A stretch of DNA of 20,898 nt from Planctomycetaceae bacterium (GTDB lineage Bacteria; Planctomycetota; Planctomycetia; Planctomycetales; Planctomycetaceae), in contig JAGQQP010000012.1 in the NCBI GenBank assembly GCA_020426085.1, positions 1 to 20,898 on the forward strand. The letters are read 5' to 3'. A program made the translations under genes and the position numbers. The notes under the pieces were generated by a model. It searched no databases. It had not been told where the DNA came from and was given only the letters and a program-made list of their open reading frames with translations. Of the stretch, positions 13,755-20,898 are shown in pieces (the stretch's first letter is position 1; each line of letters opens with the position of its first letter).

Positions 13755-14888
13755 GTGGATCCTATCAGAGTGTTTTCCAGTCCAGAAGAAGTGATGCAAC
13801 GCGCCTTGGAGTTGGCACGACGCGGCATTGGATCTGTTGAGCCAAACCCTGCTGTCGGATCGGTCATCGTGGATGACAACCTCAAGCTCATTGGTGAGGG
13901 TTACCATCAGCAATGTGGAGGCCCTCATGCAGAAATTCATGCTCTTGAAATGGCCGGTGAAGAGTCTCAGGGCAAAACCATTTATGTCACACTCGAGCCC
14001 TGTTGTCATCAGGGTAAAACCGGCCCCTGTTCTCAAGCCCTGATTCGGGCGGGCATTAAGAAAGTAGTGATCGCGATGCGCGATCCTGCTCCACACGTTG
14101 ACGGGGGTGGTATTGAAGAACTGAAACAGGCTGGAATCGAAGTCGAAGTCGGTCTATTGGAATCTGAGGCACTGGCTCTGGTCCGTCCATTCGTTAAACG
14201 CGTGACACAGAATTTGCCCTGGATCCATGCCAAGTGGGCGATGACTCTCGATGGCAAAATCGCGTCACGGTCTGGTCATTCACAGTGGATCTCCAATCAA
14301 CGCTCTCGGAAACGGGTTCATGAATTGCGAGGCTTTATGGATGGAATCATGGTCGGGCAAAAGACAGCTGCCGCTGATGACCCGCTTCTGACTGTCCGCC
14401 CTCCCGGGAAACGAATACCTGCTCGAATTGTCGTCGATTCACAGGCCAGTCTTGCCATGCAATCTCAACTGGTTCAGACAGTGGATGAGGCACCCGTAAT
14501 TGTGGTCGCACATCCTTCTGCTACAGAAGGAAAAGTCTACCAGCTCGAACAGGCAGGAGTTGAGGTTCTACTGATTCCCGGCTCTACCAATGAGGCAGCG
14601 AATCAACCAGACCTGCGACTCTGCCTGCAGGAACTCGCTCGACGGGACATGACCAATATCCTGGTGGAAGGAGGAGGTGGTTTGCTGGGCTCCTTCTTCG
14701 ATCAAAGGCTCATTGATGAAGTGCACGTATTCGTCGCACCAAAGATTATTGGTGGAGCAGAAGCGGTGACGCCGATCGCGGGAACCGGACTGGGAAAAAT
14801 CCCAGAGCTGCAAAACCTGCGGGATTATCAAATCCAGCAATTGGATTCAGACATTTATGTGACTGGACGGGTGGAATACCCTGAATAA
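13755..14888 (+). CDS. ribD: Bifunctional riboflavin biosynthesis deaminase/reductase RibD
   Basis: 377 aa, normal for RibD. It catalyses two riboflavin steps: deamination of the diaminopyrimidine, then NADPH-dependent reduction of the ribosyl side chain. The N-terminal deaminase domain (about 10-145) shows PNPAVGSVIV, zinc ligand H58 with E60 (PHAEIHAL), and C83 and C92 (EPCCHQGKTGPC). The C-terminal reductase domain (about 155-375) starts AKWAMTLDGKIAS and contains LVEGGGGLLGSFF. The start is a GTG with AGGAAAG 11 nt upstream. The first ATG (13794) would remove residues before the deaminase helix, so GTG is preferred. No other rib genes are in the window; planctomycete riboflavin genes are often scattered. 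Confidence 0.95.
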   Translation: MDPIRVFSSPEEVMQRALELARRGIGSVEPNPAVGSVIVDDNLKLIGEGYHQQCGGPHAEIHALEMAGEESQGKTIYVTLEPCCHQGKTGPCSQALIRAGIKKVVIAMRDPAPHVDGGGIEELKQAGIEVEVGLLESEALALVRPFVKRVTQNLPWIHAKWAMTLDGKIASRSGHSQWISNQRSRKRVHELRGFMDGIMVGQKTAAADDPLLTVRPPGKRIPARIVVDSQASLAMQSQLVQTVDEAPVIVVAHPSATEGKVYQLEQAGVEVLLIPGSTNEAANQPDLRLCLQELARRDMTNILVEGGGGLLGSFFDQRLIDEVHVFVAPKIIGGAEAVTPIAGTGLGKIPELQNLRDYQIQQLDSDIYVTGRVEYPE

Positions 14889-14902
14889 GCCAGACAGCTG
14901 GT

Positions 14903-15397
14903 TTAATGCAGCGAGCGTGAGAGTGTATCCAGCAGGGTTCGTAACTCAGGTCGTTGTCTGATGACTCCCACCAATGCGTACTTGCTTAGATTGCTGCCAT
15001 ACATCTGCCGATTCAGAGTCGGTCGAACTTCATTTTTAAAGTAGCGATCCTGACGTAATCGAATCGCAGCATAACTGGCAGCCATTGCCACCAGCCCCAG
15101 TCCCAGATCGATATACCAGCCCCCCCATCCGAGACCAAACGTCTCATGGATGACGACACAAGTCCAGAACCAGACTAGAATCGAGATCCATACAGGGCGA
15201 GCAACTAGTGCATTCAGCCGTTCATTTGCGTGCACGAGATGACCATAAAATTCGGGACTCGCCATTTCATCAAGAGGACGCTCTTTCTGAAAATTCTCGC
15301 AGATCAGTTCTCCATGATTGCGTGAAACAATCACAGACTCTCCCTCCTCTGGGAGAAAATCAGCCAGATATTCCAGTTCCTCAAAGGGTGAACTCAT
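14903..15397 (-). CDS. Two-TM membrane protein of unknown function
   Basis: 164 aa from the ATG at 15397, which has AAGGGG 7 nt upstream. A longer in-frame ORF to 15472 lacks such a site. Residues 1-65 are acidic and cytosolic-looking (EELEYLADFLPEEGE). Two hydrophobic segments follow (about 69-87 and 94-113) with a short Gly/Trp-rich turn, then a basic C-terminal helix (RLRQDRYFKNEVRP...). The protein ends LLDTLSRSLH. I do not recognise a family. It lies downstream of thrC in the same orientation with a 126-nt gap, and converges with ribD, whose stop is 14 nt away. A link to threonine synthesis is not implied. Confidence 0.75.
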   Translation of the reverse strand: MSSPFEELEYLADFLPEEGESVIVSRNHGELICENFQKERPLDEMASPEFYGHLVHANERLNALVARPVWISILVWFWTCVVIHETFGLGWGGWYIDLGLGLVAMAASYAAIRLRQDRYFKNEVRPTLNRQMYGSNLSKYALVGVIRQRPELRTLLDTLSRSLH

Positions 15398-15523
15398 CCC
15401 TTGCCCCTTAAACTCTTTTTCACTGAGAGTGAAGTTCCAATAAAATTTATCTCTACCCGATACACAGTCCACTGTGCCAGGAAAAGAATTCCAGATCAGA
15501 ATTTTCGCTTTCTGAGAAACACT

Positions 15524-16927
15524 TCAAAAAGATCGAATGACATCTATTATTTTATCTAAATCATTCTCAACGACAATAGGTCCGTTGGAAAAAGGAGCTG
15601 TATTCACCCCATGACTCGTCAGTTTTTCATCCATATGTTCATCAGTTGCTGAATGATAGCTGACAGTGGCATTCGGATCTTTCAATTGATGCCCTGTTAA
15701 AACACAGACAACCCGATCACTTGCGGAAATCACTCCTTCACTTTTCAGCAGTTTCGCTCCAGCGACACTGGCAGCACTGGCCGGTTCACATCCGAAACCA
15801 CCTGCACCTACCTGAGCTTTCGCATCAAGAATCTGCTGATCATCCACCTCGCGAACAACGCCATCACAGACATCCAGGGCACGTAACGCTTTAGAGAAAT
15901 TCACAGGCCGGTTAATTTCGATCGCACTGGCTAATGTTGAAGCACGGCGGTTTTCGTTATCCATTTGTGTGAAGTAATCTGTTGATTGATCCCGATCGTA
16001 ATTACCAGCATTCCAACGGATGCCGTGTTGCTCATAGAGCTGGTAAAGAGTATTGGCTCCGTGAGCGTTGATGATCGCCAGCCTTGGAATACGATCAATT
16101 AACCCCAGTTGTTTCAATTCCATGAATGCTTTTCCGAAAGCACTCGAGTTACCGAGATTTCCGCCAGGCACCACGATCCAGTCTGGTACTTCCCAGTTCA
16201 GACTTTCGAGCACACGAAACATGATCGACTTCTGGCCTTCGAGTCGAAATGGATTCACACTGTTACAGAGATAAATCCCTTCCTGAGCACAAACCTCACG
16301 GACCCGGGCCAGTGCATCATCAAAGTCCCCCTGAATCTGTACAGTCTTAGCACCATAGTCGAGCGCTTGTGATAATTTTCCAAACGCAATTTTACCACTG
16401 CCGACAAATACGACGACTTTAAATTTCTGAGCAACGCTGGAATAGATCGCCAGTGAAGCACTGGTATTTCCAGTTGAAGCACATGCTGCCACTTTTGCTC
16501 CGACCATCACTGCGTGTGTTGAGGCAGCAGTCATCCCGTTATCTTTGAAACTGCCTGAAGGATTCAGACCTTCGTATTGCAGGTATAAACCATCTTCGTT
16601 TAATCCTGCGTATCGTGCGACAGGAGCTGAAGCTTTCAACATCGTCTGACCCTCACCGATTGTGATGATCTGATCATCCTGTGCGAAAGGCAGTAATTCC
16701 CGAAACCTCCAGACGCCACTGAAATCAATGGGATTGTTTCGTGTACTCCAGCGTTTCTCAAACTCGCGCAGCGACTGAGGCACCGGAACCTGATCCCAGT
16801 GATAAGTCACATCCAGCAGTTCGCCACATTTGGGACAGCTGGTTAAGACTTCGTCCAGGGAATAAGTTGCCTCACAGGCAGGTGAAATGCATTTCTGGTA
16901 AGCAAGCTCAGTCGATACAGTGGAAAT
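15524..16927 (-). CDS. thrC: Threonine synthase with N-terminal zinc ribbon, probable ATT start
   Basis: PLP enzyme (fold type II) making L-threonine from O-phosphohomoserine. The PLP lysine lies in [10 protein letters not shown] (K128 in the long form). STGNTSAS and [13 protein letters not shown] are further family motifs. The usual start would be the GTG at 16810, but the frame is open 39 codons further. It encodes a zinc ribbon with C13, C18, C31 and C34 (QKCISPAC...[11 protein letters not shown]) that the GTG would cut through. No ATG, GTG or TTG lies before the ribbon; the TGA bounding the frame is five codons upstream of ATT. GAGGAG (16941-16936) sits exactly 8 nt before ATT (16927), so ATT is the best start. 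The full form is 467 aa. The gene is divergent from the M24 peptidase. Confidence 0.93.
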   Translation of the reverse strand: MSTVSTELAYQKCISPACEATYSLDEVLTSCPKCGELLDVTYHWDQVPVPQSLREFEKRWSTRNNPIDFSGVWRFRELLPFAQDDQIITIGEGQTMLKASAPVARYAGLNEDGLYLQYEGLNPSGSFKDNGMTAASTHAVMVGAKVAACASTGNTSASLAIYSSVAQKFKVVVFVGSGKIAFGKLSQALDYGAKTVQIQGDFDDALARVREVCAQEGIYLCNSVNPFRLEGQKSIMFRVLESLNWEVPDWIVVPGGNLGNSSAFGKAFMELKQLGLIDRIPRLAIINAHGANTLYQLYEQHGIRWNAGNYDRDQSTDYFTQMDNENRRASTLASAIEINRPVNFSKALRALDVCDGVVREVDDQQILDAKAQVGAGGFGCEPASAASVAGAKLLKSEGVISASDRVVCVLTGHQLKDPNATVSYHSATDEHMDEKLTSHGVNTAPFSNGPIVVENDLDKIIDVIRSF

Positions 16928-16935
16928 CGTCTTCT

Positions 16936-16941
16936 CTCCTC
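16936..16941 (-). promoter_or_regulatory. Strong Shine-Dalgarno (GAGGAG) that sets the thrC start
   Basis: One of the best ribosome-binding sites in the window. Its 8-nt spacing points to the in-frame ATT at 16927-16925 and not to the GTG at 16810, which is 125 nt away. Confidence 0.65.
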
Positions 16942-17197
16942 AGTTTCAAGACAGGTTCGATGATTTGAGTTGAATCACAGACTCGGGTCTACTGGCGATA
17001 TTGTCCTGACCACAACTACGATTGGCAACAGAAAGCGTCTCGAATCAAGCCGTTTTTCCGAGAAGTCCGCCTGATTATAAAGAATGTCCCGTCTCTCCCA
17101 TCTTGAAATAATGCTTATAAGGTCTTACATTGATTTGATTAACAAACTTTTCTATTGATCCGTTCATCGAAACCTCAAAAAAGCAGGCAGTACATCC

Positions 17198-18388
17198 ATG
17201 TTCGAACTTTCTAAGGTACAAGCCGCTCTGGAACAGTTTTCTCTGGATGGCTGGCTGTTGTACGATTTTCGCGGAAGCAATATTCTGGCCCGCAGAATTC
17301 TCGATATTCCTAATGAGGCCATGGGGTCGCGCCGCTTTTTTTATTTTATTCCCCGTTCTGGCGAGCCAGTTAAACTGGTCCATCGAATCGAATCCGAGGC
17401 CCTTGATCATTTACCGGGTCAGAAAATCATCTACCTGAAATGGCAGGAGTTAGAAGCGGGAATCAGGACAATACTGCAAACAACCAGTCGGGTCGCAATG
17501 GAATACTCGCCGCGAAATGCGAATCCGTATATTTCCCGTGTCGACGCAGGTACGGTTGAGCTGGTCAGAGAATCAGTTGAGTCAGTTGTTCCCTCAGGGG
17601 ATCTGGTACAACTGTTTGAAGCGGTCTGGGATCAGGAGCAATGGGAACTTCATCAACGGGCGGGAGTGCACACTGATAAAGCATTCGAAATTGCCTGGAC
17701 GTTTATTGCGACTCAGATTAGAGAGCAGGGGGGTGTAGAGGAACAGGCGGTGTGTGATGTGATCATGCAGCATTTTCAAGAGACCGGATTGACAACCTAT
17801 CACCCTCCCATTGTCGCGCGCGAAGCACATAGTGGAGATCCCCACTACGAAACCGGAACCGGTACGGATACATTAATCAAAGCAGATGAATTTGTTCTGA
17901 TCGATTTATGGGCCAAACTGGATGTGCCGCGCGGCGTTTATAGTGATATGACCCGTGTCGGATTCACTGCAAAAGAAGTCCCGGAACAACATACGAATAT
18001 TTTTCAGATTGTAGCAGCAGCGCGCGATGCGGGAATCGCTCTGGTGGAACAGTCATTTCAAGCAGGGATACCCCTGCAAGGCTGGGAAGTAGATCAAGCA
18101 TGCCGGAATGTAATTGAAGAAGCAGGCTATGGCGAATACTTTGTGCATCGAACTGGCCACAGCATCGGCCAGGAAACTCATGGAAACGGGGCCAACATGG
18201 ATAACCTGGAAACTCATGAAGAGCGACTCGTTTTACCCCAGACGTGTTTCTCCATTGAACCAGGAATCTATCTCCCGGAATTTGGAGTGCGCAGCGAAAT
18301 CAATGTCTTCATCGACGAACAACATCAGGTGCATGTGACAGCAGGGGAACGTCAGACAGAGGTCCTGCCGATTATGGCAGAGTATTAA
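17198..18388 (+). CDS. M24-family metallopeptidase (Xaa-Pro dipeptidase-like)
   Basis: 396 aa with the two-domain creatinase/prolidase layout: an N-terminal domain (about 1-135) and a pita-bread catalytic domain (about 145-390). All five metal ligands are present: D236 (LIDLWAK), D250 (YSDMTR), H321 (HRTGHSIG), E354 (SIEPGIYLP) and E367 (VRSEINVF). Such enzymes use two metal ions to cleave peptides with proline in the second position. No signal peptide is seen, so it is cytosolic. The ATG is preceded by GCAGG at about 10 nt. It is transcribed divergently from thrC across 270 nt where I see no certain promoter. Exact class (aminopeptidase P, prolidase, or another) is open. Confidence 0.92.
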   Translation: MFELSKVQAALEQFSLDGWLLYDFRGSNILARRILDIPNEAMGSRRFFYFIPRSGEPVKLVHRIESEALDHLPGQKIIYLKWQELEAGIRTILQTTSRVAMEYSPRNANPYISRVDAGTVELVRESVESVVPSGDLVQLFEAVWDQEQWELHQRAGVHTDKAFEIAWTFIATQIREQGGVEEQAVCDVIMQHFQETGLTTYHPPIVAREAHSGDPHYETGTGTDTLIKADEFVLIDLWAKLDVPRGVYSDMTRVGFTAKEVPEQHTNIFQIVAAARDAGIALVEQSFQAGIPLQGWEVDQACRNVIEEAGYGEYFVHRTGHSIGQETHGNGANMDNLETHEERLVLPQTCFSIEPGIYLPEFGVRSEINVFIDEQHQVHVTAGERQTEVLPIMAEY

Positions 18389-18390
18389 AA

Positions 18391-18412
18391 GTCAGGAATT
18401 CTGAATCCTGAC
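18391..18412 (+). terminator. Hairpin directly after the peptidase stop
   Basis: GTCAGGA (18391-18397) and TCCTGAC (18406-18412) form a 7-bp stem with an 8-nt loop, two bases after the TAA. ATTTG follows, so the T-tract is poor. It may act together with the larger repeat at 18418-18468. Confidence 0.4.
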
Positions 18413-18417
18413 ATTTG

Positions 18418-18468
18418 TAGCGTCTCCAAGTCTATCTGTAATCAGATATGACAGAGTTGGAGACGCTA
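18418..18468. terminator. 51-nt nested inverted repeat between convergent genes
   Basis: Perfect 12-bp arms TAGCGTCTCCAA (18418-18429) and TTGGAGACGCTA (18457-18468) enclose a second perfect hairpin, TATCTG-TAAT-CAGATA (18433-18448). It lies between the M24 gene and the minus-strand ORF that ends at 18513, where a bidirectional terminator is expected. T-tracts on both sides are poor, so a protein-binding or mobile palindromic element is also possible. Confidence 0.5.
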
Positions 18469-18512
18469 TTGTTCCCATGAATGAGTTTTGCTGGAGTCCC
18501 GAGCAACTGGGA

Positions 18513-18821
18513 TTACTCCTGATCGATGCGTAACATCTCATCCAGAATAACGGGGTGCCAGAGATCGTCGCGCTGCGATACTTCGATGTAGTTCTTTCTT
18601 GCCCAGGTGCGCAGCCTCATCTCCTCTATAGCATCGACTGAAAGTCTGTCTGCTTCTTCTGCTGAAAAAGGAATTGTAGCTGAAATACCCAACGGTCTTC
18701 TCCTCACGCTTAAAGTTTTGAGAATGAAACTCGGCGAACCAGCTTCCTGCAGCCGCGCGACCCAATTTGTTAAAGAACAACCCTGAACTCTCTCTGGATG
18801 ATCCCTGGCAAGGATCTTCAA
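18513..18821 (-). CDS. Small conserved hypothetical protein
   Basis: 102 aa from a TTG at 18821. The N-terminal start is uncertain: the frame is open to a TAA near 18870, but contains no ATG. The C-terminal third (LRTWARKNYIEVSQRDDLWHPVILDEMLRID) has the look of a real, conserved soluble helix-strand unit. I recall similar 'WARxNY...WHPxVLxEM' tails in planctomycete hypothetical proteins; this is memory, not a search. A second ORF of 80 aa on the same strand (18538-18780) overlaps it and looks less protein-like. No Shine-Dalgarno is clear. It is convergent with the M24 gene. Function is unknown, and the N-terminal half could be partly spurious. Confidence 0.55.
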   Translation of the reverse strand: MKILARDHPERVQGCSLTNWVARLQEAGSPSFILKTLSVRRRPLGISATIPFSAEEADRLSVDAIEEMRLRTWARKNYIEVSQRDDLWHPVILDEMLRIDQE

Positions 18822-19029
18822 GCGGGCGAGAGAGCTGTTTTCAGGTCTCTGGCGAAAATACCACTCCTGACATTAATCACCAGAATTGACAAATATTGTA
18901 ACTTATATGGTGTAAATTCAAGTCGAAAATAGACTTGTAAAACGATAAATGACGGAAGAGCAGGGCCTGATTAGAGTTAGAATTTCACTCAATCTGAAGG
19001 CCGGAACCGGATTATTGCCAATATCTGCT

Positions 19030-20193
19030 TTATTTCTCTAGCGTGACATCGACTGTGGTCCCCATCGGAAAAATGGGCCAGAGTGGTCCAGCGGGTTCAA
19101 CATATACCAGAATGATACTTTCAGACGAACCAGGCTTTTGAATTGCCTGCTCTGAAATTCTCTGGATGGTGCCTTTCCCTTTCAAATCTCCGGAAAACAT
19201 GATTTTGACTTCTTTCCCTTCGTCAAACAGGCTGATCTTCCGGGAAGGTACTTCCACAACCAGATAGGGATGCTCTTTGTCAAAGAGCTCCACAATCGGA
19301 GCCCCTTTTTTGACAGAATCTCCTTTTTCACTCGCGAAGATTCCAACTGTTCCATATCTACCCGCTTTCAACTGTAAAGCATCTCGCTGAGATTCCAGTT
19401 GCTTCAATTCCTGTTTCACACGATCCAGACGGTTTTTTATGACTTCCACTCCCATGGCAACTCGAATTTGAGCTGGAAGTTTCCGCTGGATTGCTTTTAA
19501 CTCTTCCATCTGATCTTCACAGAGTTTAACGCGTGCGGCAAATACTTCCGCTGAATTTCGGGCCGATTCCTGACGCAACATGGCTGTGATTCTATTTTCA
19601 TCAGGTAACCGGCTTTCATAAACCAGCGAGCGAAAAACATCCTCATTGGATCCATTACTCGAAATCGAATCATAATCCTGCAGGAAATCCTGCCAGGCCA
19701 GGTTGGTTATCTGATGGATATATTTCTCCTTCAGATACTGTGAGGACTTCAACTTGGCATTGAAGACTTCCGACTCGATTTCTTTATTTCGTAAAGCCAG
19801 TTCGACTTCGCTTTTCGCCTTAGACTGTTCCAACTCAGATTCCAGCATTACCAGTTCCTGCTGTTTCGACTTCCAGCTCTTCTCAAGGCTTCTATCAAAC
19901 AGAGTCAAAATTGTTTCTCCGCTGGAAACCGTTTGACCTTCCTGGACATGCACTTCCTGAATGATGGCATCGCTTTTTGCTGTGATGATGGTTTTAGGGG
20001 CTTGCAAGGAACCTACATAGGTTTCTACTCGAACGCCACGTACCCATTGGGCACAAATAATTCCACCCGCCAGAGCTAAGCATAAAATGAAAATCGCCCG
20101 AGCTCCAAACGTCGAATGGTGCTCGTGCAGATGGTTCTGTACCTGATAATCATCTAATAATTCAGAAGGCATTTCTGACTGTCCTACAATCAT
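19030..20193 (-). CDS. HlyD-type membrane fusion (periplasmic adaptor) protein
   Basis: 387 aa. A cytosolic N-terminus of about 30 residues is followed by one TM (about 32-50). A biotinyl-lipoyl-like half motif comes next (IITAKSDAIIQEVHVQEGQTVSSGETILTL). Long coiled coils follow (about 105-150 and 220-295), then the second lipoyl half (GTVGIFASEKGDSVKKGAPIVEL) and a beta-barrel (YLVVEVPSRKISLFDEGKEVKIMF). This is the standard adaptor order. Adaptors bridge an inner-membrane pump (ABC, RND or MFS) to the outer envelope. No pump gene is in the window, which is unusual. An ATG at 20172 with AGGA 9 nt upstream is a good alternative start and removes only 7 residues. The next gene upstream is divergent (hexulose-6-phosphate synthase family). 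Confidence 0.85.
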   Translation of the reverse strand: MIVGQSEMPSELLDDYQVQNHLHEHHSTFGARAIFILCLALAGGIICAQWVRGVRVETYVGSLQAPKTIITAKSDAIIQEVHVQEGQTVSSGETILTLFDRSLEKSWKSKQQELVMLESELEQSKAKSEVELALRNKEIESEVFNAKLKSSQYLKEKYIHQITNLAWQDFLQDYDSISSNGSNEDVFRSLVYESRLPDENRITAMLRQESARNSAEVFAARVKLCEDQMEELKAIQRKLPAQIRVAMGVEVIKNRLDRVKQELKQLESQRDALQLKAGRYGTVGIFASEKGDSVKKGAPIVELFDKEHPYLVVEVPSRKISLFDEGKEVKIMFSGDLKGKGTIQRISEQAIQKPGSSESIILVYVEPAGPLWPIFPMGTTVDVTLEK

Positions 20194-20554
20194 CCAGACT
20201 CATTCAATCATCCCGCATGCGTGACATAACACGCCTTTAATCGAATCGGATGCCGAACGACCAGAATTTACCTCAAAACCAGCAAAATCCACACAACCCT
20301 GCAGTTAGCTGTTAAACTTTAACGCTTACGAAGTCTGACTCTCGCAAGCCACCCCTGAGATGTATCCTTGTGTACACTTTTTGAATTTCTTTCCAGAGGT
20401 GCTTCCTGCGTTCGCATTTATCAAATTCTTCCGATAGGATGATACTTTATTTGAACTTATCTGTCTGAAACACAGCTTCAGTCGGGCAGCATCTGAAGTG
20501 TGAACATAATACTGTCCAACGATATCTAAAGCGGAAGAAAGTGATATTAATTTC
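20194..20554. other. 361-bp divergent intergenic region
   Basis: No gene seen. It holds the 8-bp palindrome GTGTACAC (20370-20377). It also holds two mutually exclusive hairpins, CTGAA-ACACAGC-TTCAG (20465-20481) and CTTCAG...CTGAAG (20476-20498), about 55-90 nt before the start of the plus-strand gene. These could be leader or operator elements for either gene. No convincing -35/-10 pair was found. Confidence 0.4.
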
Positions 20555-20898
20555 ATGAAACCAATCGTACAAATCTCATTAGATCTGACCAATATTGAAG
20601 AGGCTTTAGAGACTGCTGAGATGGCGATGAGAGCCGGCGTCGACTGGCTGGAAGCAGGTACTCCGCTGATCCTGGCTGAAGGCCTGAATTGCGTGAGAGA
20701 GCTGCGTAAGAACTTTCCGGAAACTCCGATCGTCGCTGACCTCAAAACCATGGATGGAGGCTATCTGGAGGCAGAAATGATGGCGAAAGCGGGAGCGACT
20801 CATGTAGTCGTCATGTCGCGGGCACATGAAGAAACCATCCACTGTGTCGTGCAGGCTGGGAAAGACCACGGTGTCAAAGTCATGGGTGATAACCTGGC
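20555..20898 (+). CDS. Hexulose-6-phosphate synthase family enzyme, 5' part only
   Basis: The gene runs off the right edge; 114 complete codons are visible. It belongs to the OMP-decarboxylase superfamily barrel that includes hexulose-6-phosphate synthase and 3-keto-L-gulonate-6-phosphate decarboxylase. Seen are VDWLEAGTPLILAEG (E33), the catalytic D-x-K-x-x-D in ADLKTMDGGY (D62, K64, D67), and the following AEMMAKAGATHVVV. Known hexulose-6-phosphate synthase joins formaldehyde and ribulose 5-phosphate in C1 assimilation or detoxification. The fragment cannot exclude the decarboxylase. In planctomycetes I recall fusions of this domain to an RraA-like domain, but the C-terminus is outside the window. 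The ATG start is the first in frame; the Shine-Dalgarno is weak. Confidence 0.88.
   Translation, partial: MKPIVQISLDLTNIEEALETAEMAMRAGVDWLEAGTPLILAEGLNCVRELRKNFPETPIVADLKTMDGGYLEAEMMAKAGATHVVVMSRAHEETIHCVVQAGKDHGVKVMGDNL

Noticed and set aside
13713..14096. 127-aa minus-strand ORF
   Set aside because: Antisense to the ribD deaminase domain.
20326..20751. 141-aa minus-strand ORF
   Set aside because: Antisense to the hexulose-6-phosphate synthase-family gene, whose catalytic motif is plain; Ser-rich translation typical of a shadow frame.
1..20898. CRISPR arrays, tRNA or rRNA genes, insertion sequences
   Set aside because: No regularly spaced repeats, cloverleaf-like segments, rRNA stretches or transposase ORFs were seen on either strand.

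Overview
The window looks like a stretch of a planctomycete chromosome, probably close to Gimesia/Planctomyces. This is inferred from the roughly 50% GC, long gene spacing, weak Shine-Dalgarno use, and several small ORFs that read like planctomycete-conserved proteins (the 111-aa CxxC protein at 1920-2255, the SEC-C/TPR protein at 11496-13691, the short ORF at 18513-18821). No search was run, so the taxon is an inference.

Region 1-4020 is accessory in character. It opens with a four-gene, translationally coupled minus-strand cassette (1742 down to 3): a one-TM coiled-coil protein, a phospholipase A2-like protein, an exported trypsin-like protease with a C-terminal coiled coil, and an 89-aa protein of unknown role. 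The protease gene carries ten GGATCC hexamers in 395 bp, in all three codon phases. A strong terminator (1828-1866) separates the cassette from a conserved 111-aa protein. An orphan response regulator, an AT-rich 523-bp gap, an excisionase/MerR-like HTH protein and a possibly decayed lipoprotein ORF follow.

Region 4100-8700 has a Tat-exported polysaccharide deacetylase, then a divergent Nramp-like transporter closely followed by a secreted right-handed beta-helix protein. Region 8800-11250 carries sulfur amino-acid metabolism: cysK and a Cys/Met-metabolism PLP enzyme, with a possibly structured leader before cysK. Region 11490-14890 holds a 731-aa SEC-C/TPR protein and ribD (riboflavin). Region 14900-16930 (minus) holds a two-TM protein and threonine synthase, whose N-terminal zinc ribbon can only be reached from a non-canonical start codon, best candidate ATT. 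Region 17198-18390 is an M24 metallopeptidase, ending at a 51-nt perfect-arm inverted repeat. After it come a small conserved ORF and a lone HlyD-type membrane fusion protein on the minus strand, and the 5' part of a hexulose-6-phosphate synthase-family gene running off the right edge.

The housekeeping genes (cysK, PLP enzyme, thrC, ribD) are ordinary. The most unusual material is the left-edge PLA2/protease cassette with its hexamer cluster, the thrC start, and the non-canonical Nramp transporter. No CRISPR array, rRNA, tRNA or insertion sequence was seen.
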